64,000 nucleotides of DNA. Source: Verticillium longisporum (lineage: Eukaryota > Ascomycota > Sordariomycetes > Glomerellales > Plectosphaerellaceae). A model generated the notes under the pieces. It saw nothing but the letters and a program-made list of their open reading frames with translations. It was not told where the DNA came from and made no database searches. The stretch spans positions 372,001-436,000 of the forward strand of contig JAETXT010000008.1 of NCBI GenBank assembly GCA_019188255.1. Reading direction: 5' to 3'. How positions within the stretch are numbered: the stretch's first letter is position 1; each line of letters opens with the position of its first letter. The position numbers were made by a program, and so were the translations under genes. Below are positions 35,401-46,246 of this stretch, piece by piece.

Positions 35401-38400
35401 CACTACTCGGCCACATATTCACTAAGACCAGGGGAACAGGTTCGCAATGAACCTTGGCCTGGAGGTTGGTTGGGATCGTCAAGTCCGCATCGCGCTCTAC
35501 CGTCGTCTGCCCCATAAGTGCCCCTCCATCACCCGGCAACAGAGCAGGGCAAGGCAAGGAACATGCAGCAGGTGTAGGCAGTACTTCACCTTGTATTGCC
35601 TGCTACGACGAACGATCGAGCAACTTTCGAATAAGTTTTCGACGCCATTGCCGCCTCTAATGCTAGACCGGCGCGTTACAGAGAACGACGATGCCACCCC
35701 CATAAGCGTAAGCCGCCTTCCTTCACCCTACCAACACCAGTGTCAGGCGTACTGAGTATATCGCCCCCCTGAGAGCGCTTTTGCCTGAGCTCGTAGGGTG
35801 ACCAAGGACACAGAGCGTACAGTGCTGAAACCCCCGCCCCCGAGTCGTCGCGTCGATCAAGGTCACCGCACCCTTGCCTATCGACGCCCAGGTGTTTTAG
35901 CGTTCTGATAGCGGCAGCGCGGCCCATGGTTCGTGACCAGGTACCCCAGTCTGTGCTCTCTGTTGCACCCTTGATTTCCCTTACGTTTTCCTGGACTCTC
36001 AGCCAGCGGAGACAAAATTCCATTGCCGGGCTTTCACAGACCACTGCTTGTCGGCTATGATCTATCTGATTGCAGTGCCGGCTGCATCTCATCTTCATGC
36101 TTGGTGTCTATGCCCAAACATACAACGCTTCAATGGCCACTGGATTCTTGAAATGCTACAGAGGACCTACAGCAATGACTTGTCTGGAGGCAGACAGAGG
36201 ACTCGCACCCTACATCGGCAAGCAACGGTCCGAAGGTGTATGAAAGCAAGCGCCTGCATATCAAAGACCAACAACATCAGACATGCGTGGCAGCACCGGA
36301 ATCGCCGCGGGCGGTACGCACCAGCAATGCCTGCGAGAGCTGCTGCCGGGGCGGGCTCACGATGTTCTTCGTTTGCACTGTCGAAAGCAGACGTGCCAGT
36401 CTGGGCCTGTCAGATCCTGCCTGTGCGCCATGGCCGGGTCTGGACCCGGTCGTCGTGGATCACAAAAGCAACAGGGGCCACTATCGTGAGTTGGCCCCCT
36501 CTTCCGCAGACTCACGATGGCTTCGCATTTCGTCCCAAAGAGGTAATGACCGCCCTGTGCAAAAGGCACGCGTCGTGACATGGCACGGCATGGCACGGTA
36601 CGGCAAAGAATGAAGGTTGCTGCGTCCTTCGCCTTTTCCCCCACCCATTTTCCTGAGCTCGCTGCGATAAGACATGTGGAATGGCTTCGATTTGCATCAA
36701 TTTACGCGCCTTTATGGCTCCTACCCAAGATCGTCGGCTTCTCTTGTGCCCGGTGATTATGGTGCAACGTTTGCGCTCTGGTTTCGTGGGGAAGTCTATC
36801 TTTCCCGCTCAATGCGTGTGGGAAGTTTAACCAATTCACAAATCCCACTCGCGTCACATTCCAGCAGTTCGGTCGCCTCTGTCTTCACACCGATGGTATT
36901 TACAACTTGAACGGGAGCTAGTAACCGCCCGCCCGCCATGCGTTTCGGCGAAAGTAGCTCAGCTGTCATAGGGGAGCCCTCCACGGGGAAAGAAGAGCTA
37001 GGCGAAGAGCTTCATGTCCCTCAGTCCGTCAAGTCCACATACTTGGTCCTCTCAAAGAAAGGACTACATGAGGAAAAGGGGATGACAGGGATCAGGACCT
37101 CGTCGCGAGCCAGCCCCGCGTGATATTGCCCTAAACGGGCTCTGCTGCACCTCCGAGATGTGACTGCTCACATTCCGGCGGGTACAACCTCCGTGGACTT
37201 GTCTCGTCACTCTTTTAGACTTTCTTCACATTTGTCGGCATGTGCTTATCACGTTTCTAACCGTCACCACTGGATTGTTGGTGGCTGACGGGTCCTTGGC
37301 TCATTGCGCGCCCTCGTTGAAGCCGGTGAGCGATGCTTCAGCAGTTCATTGTGAGCCATGGCCCTCAGCCTGAGTCTGTTTTGCTTTTGTAGCGCGCTCT
37401 TGGTATGCCACACCGCCCTGGCTGAGCTGGAAGGATGTGGCACACGAGTTGACCGGTAACGCACCAGTCATGCCTTTGCATGCCAGCCTCGAACGTACGG
37501 CCGCAGCCCGGCGAACAAGAAGAATAGAAAAGAAAACACAGCGGCGGCACGATCGAATTGCACAGCTCCCATGCATGCAATGCATCGAACTGAAGGACGA
37601 CCCGTCTCTAGCCTGGCGCCGCGTGGTGGTGCGCTATGTCGGGAGAGAAAGAAGCAACCTGCGTATGCGATCGACACGAGCAAGGGGAAGATGGGACAAT
37701 ACGGAGGGGCCAAGAGCAGCATCGATTCGCCCAAGTCGCAGCCATCAACAAAGAGGGATGGTGCCGATTTGGTTCCTCCGGTCGGACCATGGTCCGCCTT
37801 GTGATTGGCGAGGCGTCGACTGTCGAAGGAGGAACGGCGATGTGATGCAGCGAGTCCGATGCTACCCTGCTCTCAACTTCCAGTGAGGGCGAACATGCTC
37901 GGAGCAGGACACCCATGCGGCCTCTGAGTGGTTCTCACCTCCAAGGCTCATCCTGGCGACCGCTGCTTGCGCTCCAAGATGTGGTGATCAGCCGTGCATC
38001 GATCTAGGAGGCTGACAATATGCTACTGCGCGGCATCTGCCTTTTTCAACCACAATGGATATACTCTCTTGACGATTATTCCGCAAGACGAGGGCTGCAT
38101 GGGCGTCATGATGGAAGTAAGATGGCCAGGTTTGTGATCTCAATACGAACGCACCCTCACCGGATCCGCCGCCCGTAATACTCATGACGCCCGTTTCAGG
38201 CCTAGATGCAAGACATGACGGCCAGAACTGGTCTTGTGCAAAGGAGAGAAGACTGCAGCCACACCTTCTTGCGACGCCGCGCGCTCGCCATATTGGCAGC
38301 CAGTCATTCCATCTCGCGCTCCGAGTCTCTCGAGGTGGGTGTCGTGAGCAATCTTCAGCCAGCCAGCCTTGGATGCATTCAGCGAAGGAGGTGTAATGGA

Positions 38401-39209
38401 GCAGTCTGTCGATGACGCCGCACCGTAGTGGCGCAGCCGCACCCCGACTTGTTGGTGGTGGGCAATGGTGTCTCACTCTGGGCTGAACCCATGAGCGCAG
38501 CGGCAAACACACCTGGTCCAGGACTCTGTTCACTTGGCCACGCCGCCTGGTCTGGCCAAGGAGGAATGAGCCATCCCCCTTTACAAAATCCCGGATCTCT
38601 TGGGACATCCGCGGCAGTGCACCACTCACCACTGCTCGCCCGGCTGGGTGGCCACTCGGGTCCCGCTTCGGCACTAGCCAAGAGTGTCTCACTGCCTTTG
38701 CAGCCTTCTCGCGTGCCAGGGTCCAATGATACATACGGAACGGGTGTTGGGCGAGGGTGCGGATCGCGCGGGGAGACGGCTTGGGAGAACCTCCTGACAA
38801 CCCAGTGCGTGATTCCCCCCCTGTTGATAATATGCTGGTGAGGCGGTCCTCCTTCTGGGGTGCCTGGTGGAAGACTAGGGGAGGGGGCTCAGGCACGGAG
38901 AAGATGTTGCGTGCGAACGATGACGATATCATGATGGTCGCCTCGCAAGCTCCGTTACGACTATATGCGGCAGATGATCGATGGATCCTACTGGGGCGCT
39001 CCTCAGATGCAAGCTCGTGACGGGCAACAGACTCTACTGGTGTGAACAAATTGCGCGTCGTGCTTTTCTTTGTTTCAGAACATGGTGCCGGTGCCATGAT
39101 GATGGCCTGATTCTTTCCAACACTGGCCATGCTAGCGATATCATACAGGTAGCAGTACAAGAATATGTGTGTATGTGTCACGGCGCACACATGCACCTCG
39201 CGAACAGGC
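32422..39209. other. Long intergenic region (6.8 kb) without a convincing gene
   Basis: The first kilobase is the kinase's upstream region and holds GT/GA-rich microsatellites (32833-32875) and a G-tract cluster. TAGGTAGGTAG-type motifs occur at about 33276-33292, and TCTTCTTCTTC tracts at 33445-33475. Frames of 330 codons (33835-34827, plus) and 411 codons (37988-39223, minus) exist, but they overlap others, are Ser/Arg-rich and carry no motif I recognise. I see no tRNA. Confidence 0.45.
32921..32976 (+). repeat. G-tract cluster with G-quadruplex potential
   Basis: GGGTGGGTGGGCGGGTGGG at 32951-32969 gives five G3 tracts with one-base loops, with further GGGCTGGGCTGGG upstream. It lies about 0.5 kb upstream of the kinase ATG, in non-coding DNA. 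Confidence 0.7.
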
Positions 39210-40710
39210 TCACCGACCGCCACCGGCGCCTAAAAGGCCGTTTAGCCAGGAGCCGATGGCTGAGGCCCGATCGCTGTTGATGCCGCCTCCGCGAAGGCGC
39301 TCCACCCAGTCGTCGACGTCGTGTATTTTGGCATCGGCAAGCGATGCAACTGACCACTTTTCGCCCGCAGTCGACGTGCTGCCGAGGACGAAGCTCTGCA
39401 GCACGCCCTGGCGAGCCTCGAAGCTCAGGTTGAACTGTCGCTGTTAGTCATGTTTGAGAGAACGGCGGTCTTTCTCGCGAGGGTCGCACGAGGAGAAGTA
39501 GCTACTCACGTCGTCAGGCAGCGTTGGCCTCGGCCTCGGGTCGTCCTCCGTGGGCCGAGTCGAGAAGGAAAAGAGCGGTGTCTGTCCGTAGAGCCAGTCT
39601 CTCGACTAATGTTGCGACGGGGCGATTAGCAGTCTGCGAGGGAGGGGGCTTTACACGTTGCAGCCCATGGCGGGTGGTGCCAAAACTCACCTGCAGCTCC
39701 TTCATGCCCTTCCGCACGCTCTCCAACTCGGCGGCGTCCTCATCCACCTCAGCAATGACGTCAAAGGCACCATACATGGCGCCAAACTCGCGGACGACGG
39801 CGCCCTCAAACTCCTCGTTGCCGACGCCGACGTTGCGCACCGGCGAGCGCACGCTCTCGACGCCGCGGCCCTTGATGAAGGGCTCGGCGGGCGACCGCAG
39901 CATCTGCCCGATGGACCCGAGGTTCGGCGACGACAGCAGACACGTGCCGTGGTGCAGCGACCGCAACCTCGTTAGTTTGTACGCCGCCCCGGACACCTTG
40001 AACGTCGCCTTGCCGTCCTCGGGCCCCCGGTTGGCGGCACAGGTTTCGGGCGCCGGGGCCGACGAGGCCTGCGGCGGTGCCCTGACGCCAGCCTTGCCAG
40101 CGTCAGCGTCAGCGTCGACGCCGACGTCGACGACAACGTCGTGGCGGCAGTTGACGCGGGCGCCGGGGACGCCGAGACCACGGAGGGCGCGCACGACCAT
40201 CTCGGCGTGGCGGGCGCGGTCAAAGGCGGCGGGGGGGCAGATGACGCTAAAGTTGACGTTGCCGGCATCATGGAAGACGCTGCCGCCGCCGGAGCGTCGC
40301 CTCACGAGGGTGACGCCGGCGGCGTGACCGTCCTTGCCGTCGTCTCCTCGGCCTTGGGTCGCGGGGCGGGGGACGTAGGCGTGCAGCAGGGGCAGGTTGA
40401 GCTCGAGCCAGGGGTTCTGGTTGCGGCCTATGACGACGCTGGGGCGGTTCGTGTACAGGAAGAGCACGGTGGATCCGGAGGGGGTCGTCTGGAGGAGGTG
40501 GTGCTCTATGGACAGGTTGAGGAAGGGGTCCGACGAGCGGGAGATGTAGACTTGGGTTCTGGCGGTTGCGGCAGAGGCCAGGGGCGAGGATCGTCTGGGA
40601 GATGGTGATGAGGAGAATGGTTTGGATGAGTCGAAGAGAGGGCGTGCTGTCAGGGGCCGACGGGAGATGAGCCTCATGGTGAAGGCTGGTGTTGAGGAGA
40701 GCATTGTCAT
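39210..40710 (-). CDS. Mitochondrial lipoate-protein ligase A family (446 aa)
   Basis: Attaches or transfers lipoate to mitochondrial dehydrogenase subunits and glycine-cleavage H protein (LplA/LIPT1/Aim22 family). Exon 1 (39691-40710) has an Arg/Ser-rich presequence typical of mitochondrial import, then [38 protein letters not shown] at about 137-148, and [11 protein letters not shown] with [13 protein letters not shown]. Exon 2 (39510-39605) gives [18 protein letters not shown]. Exon 3 (39210-39434) gives [19 protein letters not shown], the C-terminal lipoate-ligase domain. Introns are GTGAGT...TAG and GTGAGT...CAG, both phase 0. An Asp/Ala-rich loop (VDADADAG) is inserted in the catalytic domain. 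An alternative start is the Met at 40677. It is divergent from chorismate synthase. Confidence 0.9.
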
Positions 40711-41186
40711 GGTGTGTTGCGGCGTCTCATGATGATCGGGGGATCTGGTTGGATGTCAGCCTGGTCGATTGCAGGATGTATGAGATGTGACGTCTATTGA
40801 CAGACATTTGCAAGGGAACTGTGCTGGTGCTCCGACACGATGGAAAAAGCTGACCCGGATCGCGAGAATGATGATTGATGTCCGTGAAAGTTGGACCCCT
40901 GGACCTCGACGCGATGAGTGTATGCATCTAAGCATGGAGTGACGAATTCATGTATCAGAATACAACTACCGGGCCCACCGCTGTACAGGGGCAGACCCCT
41001 CCCCCGCCGCGATCGGCTCGGCGGCACCCCCAAAGAAAGCGCACCACCATGACCAGTTGCTGTTGCCATTGCTGAATCTTCGTTGAGTCACGAACCTGGA
41101 ACCTCTACCTCCGTCTCTTCTTCTTCCTCCCCCCTTTTCTTTCTCTTCATCTCCCTCCCCCAACACCAGCAGACATCAGAGTCATC
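40711..41186. promoter_or_regulatory. Divergent promoter region (lipoate ligase / chorismate synthase)
   Basis: 476 bp separate the two ATGs. CT-rich tracts at 41100-41165 precede the chorismate synthase ATG, as is usual for strong fungal promoters. No TATA box is obvious. Confidence 0.5.
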
Positions 41187-42487
41187 ATGTCGACTTTCGG
41201 AACCTACTTCAAGGTCACCACGTGAGTCCATTGACAGACTGGACATTTTACATGGCCGCCCCCACCAGACACAGGCGCTGACAATCATCTCCCAGCTACG
41301 GCGAGTCCCACGGCAAATCCGTCGGCGTCATCGTCGATGGTGTGCCCCCTGGTCTCGCCCTCGACGAGTCCGACATTCAGCCCCAGCTTACACGTCGCCG
41401 TCCCGGCCAGTCTGCCATCACAACACCCCCCAATGAGAAGGACCGCGTCACCATCCAGTCCGGCACCGAGTTTGGCTACACCCTGGGCACACCGCTTGGC
41501 ATGCTCGTGCCCAACGAGGACCAGCGTCCCAAGGATTACGGCAACAAGACGATGGACCGTTTCCCGCGTCCCTCGCACGCCGACTGGACCTACCTCACCA
41601 AGTACGGCATCAAGGCCTCCTCCGGAGGCGGCCGCTCCTCGGCGCGCGAGACCATTGCCCGCGTCGCCGCCGGCGCCGTCGCCGAAAAGTACCTGCGCGA
41701 GGCCTACGGCACCGAGATCACGGCCTTCACGACGAGCGTCGGCAACGTCCACCTCTTCCCGCCGACCCCTGAGCACCCCTCGCCCTCGACGAACCCCGCC
41801 TTCCTCTCGCTGCTGCAGACCATCGACCGCGCCACCGTGGACAAGTTCCTGCCCGTGCGCTGCCCGCACACCGAGACGTCCGAGGCCATGAACGACTACA
41901 TTGCCGGCTTCCGCGACCGCGACGACTCGATCGGCGGCACCGTCACCTGCGTCATCAAGAACCCGCCCGCCGGCCTCGGTAAGCCTTGCTTCGCCAAGCT
42001 CGAGGCCTTGCTCGCCCTCACCTTACTCAGCTTCCCGGCCTCCATGGGCTTCGAGATCGGCTCGGGCTTTGCCGGTTGCGAGGTCCCCGACTCAACCCAC
42101 ATCGACGCCTTTATCCGCGCCCCCGAGGACGACGCCCGCGCCGCCGCCGAGACGGCCCGCCTCGGCATCCCGCGCTCCAAGCTCACGACCAAGACCAACT
42201 TTAGCGGCGGCATCCAGGGCGGCATCTCCAACGGCGCCCCCATCTACTTCCGCGTCGCCTTCAAGCCCGCCGCCACCATTGGCCAGGACCAGACGACGGC
42301 CACCTACGACGGCGAGGAGGGCGGCGTCCTCGCCGCCAAGGGCAGGCACGATCCCTGCGTCGTGCCCCGCGCCATCCCCATTGTCGAGGGCATGGCCGCC
42401 ATTGTCATCATGGACGCCCTCATGGCCCAGCACGCCCGCCAGATGACGAGGAGCCTGCTGCCGCCTGTGAAGAAGCCGGAGGCGTAG
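41187..42487 (+). CDS. ARO2: Chorismate synthase (408 aa)
   Basis: Converts 5-enolpyruvylshikimate-3-phosphate to chorismate, the last common step of aromatic amino-acid synthesis, using reduced FMN; fungal enzymes also carry their own NADPH-flavin reductase activity. Exon 1 (41187-41221) encodes MSTFGTYFKVTT; a 74-bp intron (GTGAGT...CAG) leads to YGESHGKSVGVIVDG. Conserved blocks follow: RPSHADWTY, GRSSARETIARVAAGAVAEK, NFSGGIQGGISNGAPIYFRV and GRHDPCVVPRAIPIVEGMAA. Length and all signature motifs are normal, with no frame problem. It is cytosolic. It converges on VPS11, with 258 bp between stop codons. Confidence 0.95.
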
Positions 42488-42534
42488 GAAGCCGGGGGTG
42501 TGAGAGAAGTTTGTCGAGTGAGACGTTTAAAGGT

Positions 42535-42584
42535 AGAGAGAGAGAGAGGGGGGGAGAGAGAGGGAGAGAGAGAGAGAGAGAGAG
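42535..42584 (+). repeat. GA microsatellite
   Basis: About 50 bases of GAGA interrupted by G8 and G3, directly downstream of the chorismate synthase stop and probably in its 3' UTR. Confidence 0.8.
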
Positions 42585-42745
42585 GAACCGCATGTTGGCT
42601 AGAGCGCGTGATATTTGTTTACTGTATGCCGTGTCAGAACCCATGGGCGTTCAAAATAAAAGTATAGATTCCCCCCTACTCCCGTCTCTGCTTGCTCCTT
42701 GACACACTCCTCCTAGCAACAGCCATCGCCTGCTATACCCCGCCA

Positions 42746-45700
42746 CTACGCATCCGCGGCCGGCGCCCCCATGACGCCCCTACCGAACCAGTCCGCCACG
42801 GTGGCGAACCGGTCGTCGCTCCGCTCGAGCTCGGCCCGGAACAGCTCGTGCTTGCCCGCCGTCTCGACCTGCGTCGCCCGCAGCGCCCGGATCGTCGCGT
42901 TGTCCTTGGCGCACTGCGGGCACTCGGAATCGCCCTCGGCGCCGCCGCCGCGCAGGCACCGCTGGTGGAAGCTGTGCTTGCACAGAAAGTGCACGGCCGG
43001 CAGGTCGAGCTGCTGGCCGCAGTCGGCGCACCGCGTCGCCTGGAACACGGCGGGCTTGGACCCAATGTCGGCGAGCTCGCCCCGCTTCTGGTCCGTCTCG
43101 GTGCGAAACGCCGCGATGCGCCGCCGGTTCGACGCAATCTCCTGCCGCTCGCGCTCAATCGTCTCGTGCAGGTACGGCTTGATCATGCCCATCGTCGCCA
43201 CGCCGCCGCCCGACGACCCCACGAGCGTCTGGATCACCTGCAGCGGCGCCATGAGGCCGTCCTTGTCAATCTTGCCGAGCACCCCCGCCAGCTCGTCGGG
43301 GCCCGCCTCCTCGAGGATGCGCGGGTCCGACGTCAGGTACGCCAGCGCCGCCGGGTACAGCTGCGGCTCCTGCGAGCCGTACTTGCGCAGCGCCCGGATC
43401 GCGCCGCGCGTGTCCTTTGCCGCCGTGTACGAGCGGAAGATGTCAAAGAGCAGGCCCGACTGCTCCTTGACGAGCCGCGTGCCGTCCTGAAAGTCGGACA
43501 GGTGCGAGAGGAGCAGTACGTTGAAGCTCTCCATCATAATGTCCTCGCCTTCCCTGAGCTTCTTGGCCTTGTTTTCCCACTCCTCCTTGTGCTGCTCGCC
43601 GCGCTTCTCGTTCGACTTGGAGAGATACATCTCAAACAGTGTCGTATAGAGATCGGTTCGGTCTGATTGCTTCAGCTCCTTCTCCTTGAGACATGCCTCC
43701 AGGAAGACGATGAACTCGTCTGGGTGGTCGATAAAGGAGGAGAACGCCGTCCTCGGCGGAGGCGGTGTGTATTTTGGCGCCGGGATGTCCTCGGGGTCGA
43801 GGATGACTGTTCCGTTTCCGTTCGTCTTGCTGCCGTTCTCTTGCGAGTCTGGCGTCGCCACTGCCGCCGAGTTCATGTACGGGAGGGGAAGCAGGTTCGT
43901 GAGATTTTGCACGGCGCTGGCAGCTCCGGCAACACCAGCGACGATACGGCTAGATGTGTTGCCATCGTTGTCTTGAACCTGGATGATCTGCATGCCTGTC
44001 GTGTCGCCTCCGAACGCCCCAATTCGTGGTCGAAATTTCCCTGTGTAGTAGTCGACGAAGATGGATGTTGCATCTTTCGGGCAGTGCTCAATGAGAACTC
44101 GTGCGTACTTCTTCAAGCAGGGATAGGCCTAGGACTATTAGTCGCTAGGACGTCTTCATCATATCAAGAGCACTCACCACTTCGGGGTCTTGTCGCCAGA
44201 TAAAGTCAAGAGCCTCGTCATACTGCTTCGAGTCCTCTATGAGGATATCGACCACCAAGTCAATCTCACCATGCTGTTTCGCGAGGTACGCCGCCTGCTC
44301 GTAATAACCACCCTGTCTGCACATCGAGATGGCCGTCTCGAGGTCGAACTTCAGGTCGCCGGGAGACTTGATGAATTTCTCCAGCTTGTCGATGTCTTTC
44401 AGTTTCGCGTAGCAATTCAGAAGCAGTGTCGTGTGATCGGACGTCGCTTTCCGGTGTTCGTGCAGCTGCTCCAGATATTGGATGAGATTATGTATCCTCT
44501 GTGTGTCGAGGAATTTCCTGATAACCTGTGATGGCTCTGTTGTATCTATCGCTTTGATGTATTGCACCATGGCGCCGTCATAATCTGCCTTCTGGTAGAG
44601 GTGATCGCCAAAGCGGCGGAAGATCTCGGTCCGCTGCTTCTCGTCCATGCCTGACTTTTTGGCGAGGTCGATTGCGAGGGGATACATGTTGCGCTGGAAT
44701 AGGAGTTCCAGCTTTTGCTGCAGCGTCTTCTCGTGATAGCGGTGGACCTGACGTTGTCAGCTGCCGTGAGCGCGTGCACGTGTTCTCTACATCCTACCTT
44801 TTCGTCCTGCGTCATCACAAACAGGTCGCCCCAAATCTGAAAGAGTGCCCTGAAAGGCGAGATGAGCGACTCAGTGTGTCCAATGAGGCGGAGGTCTGCT
44901 TCCAGAAGGACAAAGGTCGAGGCATTGAACAGTGCATCCGCAGCTCCTCCAAACCGTCGCCTCATCGAGTCCGGCTGCTTGTCCTTGACAGCGCTCGATG
45001 GCGGGCATACGAGCGCTGTGTAGTCACCATATACAGCCACCGACTTTTTGGGTGACTCGTATGCCTTTGGCGGTCCGCGCCCATCAACAGTATAGGTATA
45101 GATGGCGTCATCCCGCGCAACGACGACTTCTTCGGTCCTCTTGTCCAGCGTCATGCACCCAACATCGCATCCGACGTCCTCGACCGTCTTGGGCGGATAT
45201 CCATGCCCCTTCTTGGAGATGGAGAGCTTCAGTATCCGCGCTGTTGTCGAAATGAATAGAGTTGTGCTGTTGTTGCTCGGTTCGGGGATGAGCTCGACAC
45301 CCGTCACTGGCTCCTCGGATTCGTGCATGATGCGCTGCTTCGCGCCCAAGTCGTGGATGAGGACGCCGCGGGTGACAGTCACGGTGCCGTTGGCGCTGCC
45401 CACAGGAATCTGGGTGAGGTCGTCGGGAGCGGTGGGTGCCGAGATCTACGCTGGGCAGGTCGGCACGCGGCGCTTCCTCCTGCCCGACGTACCGGAAACT
45501 GTTTCTTCCCATTGTTGATCCGCAGCGTGCTGAGGCACGTCGGCATGTTTGTCTTCTTGACCAGCTTGTCGAGCGCCCAGACCTTGAGCACCGGCTCGTT
45601 GCTCAGGTCCTCCTGTTCGCTGTCAGCGGCGGTCGCACATGCCCGCAGCCGGTCGGCCTACCGCAATTGTGAGCAGCAAGCTCGTCCCCTCGATCTGTCG

Positions 45701-45970
45701 CATGTGGGTAATGGCAGCATCGTGCGCTTGGAAGCTTCGAACGATTTTCCAGCTCGCGCCCACTATCCGTACATATCCATCGTAGCTTCCGAGGAAGAGG
45801 CTGTCGGAGCCGGAGCATATCTTGGAGATGTCATTGCTCTCGACAAAGAGGCGCGTCTCGTCGTCCGCCAGACGGACCTGGCTGACGTCGAAGAAGTCGA
45901 ATGCCCTCCACTGAATCTGTTAGCTGCTGCGCTGTCGCATCGTTTTTGAGAAGCGTACCGATATGGCCAT
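42746..45970 (-). CDS. VPS11: VPS11 (Pep5) subunit of HOPS/CORVET (993 aa)
   Basis: Core subunit of the HOPS and CORVET tethering complexes at vacuole and endosome membranes. Six exons: 45959-45970 (MAIS only), 45662-45910 (WRAFDFFDVSQVRL, the start of the beta-propeller), 45493-45612 (VLKVWALDKLVKKTNMP), 44798-45445 (propeller end, SEEPVTGVELIPE), 44178-44747 (clathrin-like helical repeats) and 42746-44128. All introns are GT-AG, 47-91 bp where measured, and phase 0. The last exon carries a coiled region and the C-terminal RING, CADCGQQLDL...CKHSFHQRC...CPQC, at about residues 899-942, as in yeast Pep5. The 12-nt first coding exon is short but its junction reproduces the conserved N-terminus. 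It is intact. Confidence 0.93.
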
Positions 45971-46246
45971 CGCTACATTGCCTCAGAGGGTGGTTGTCGG
46001 GGGGAAGATGTTGACGCTGTAGCCTGTCGCAGCATGACGTTGTTAGGAGCTTGAGCTCGAGCTGTTGGTAGTGACAAGCGCCACCCACGATGGACCCACT
46101 TCCGGATCTCGGTGAAACTCGGTGAGCGCACCTCTGCCTGGGCACGGGAACGAGTACAGCTCTTGTATTCCAAAGCAAGATAATGAATTTTGTCAAAGAA
46201 TCAAATGGGTATCATATGCCAGCTACTACAGAGTATAAAACACAAG

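Noticed and set aside
37988..39223. 411-codon frame on the minus strand, just downstream of the lipoate ligase end
   Set aside because: Overlaps the lipoate ligase 3' end (39210-39223), has no recognisable domain, and its composition is unlike neighbouring real genes.
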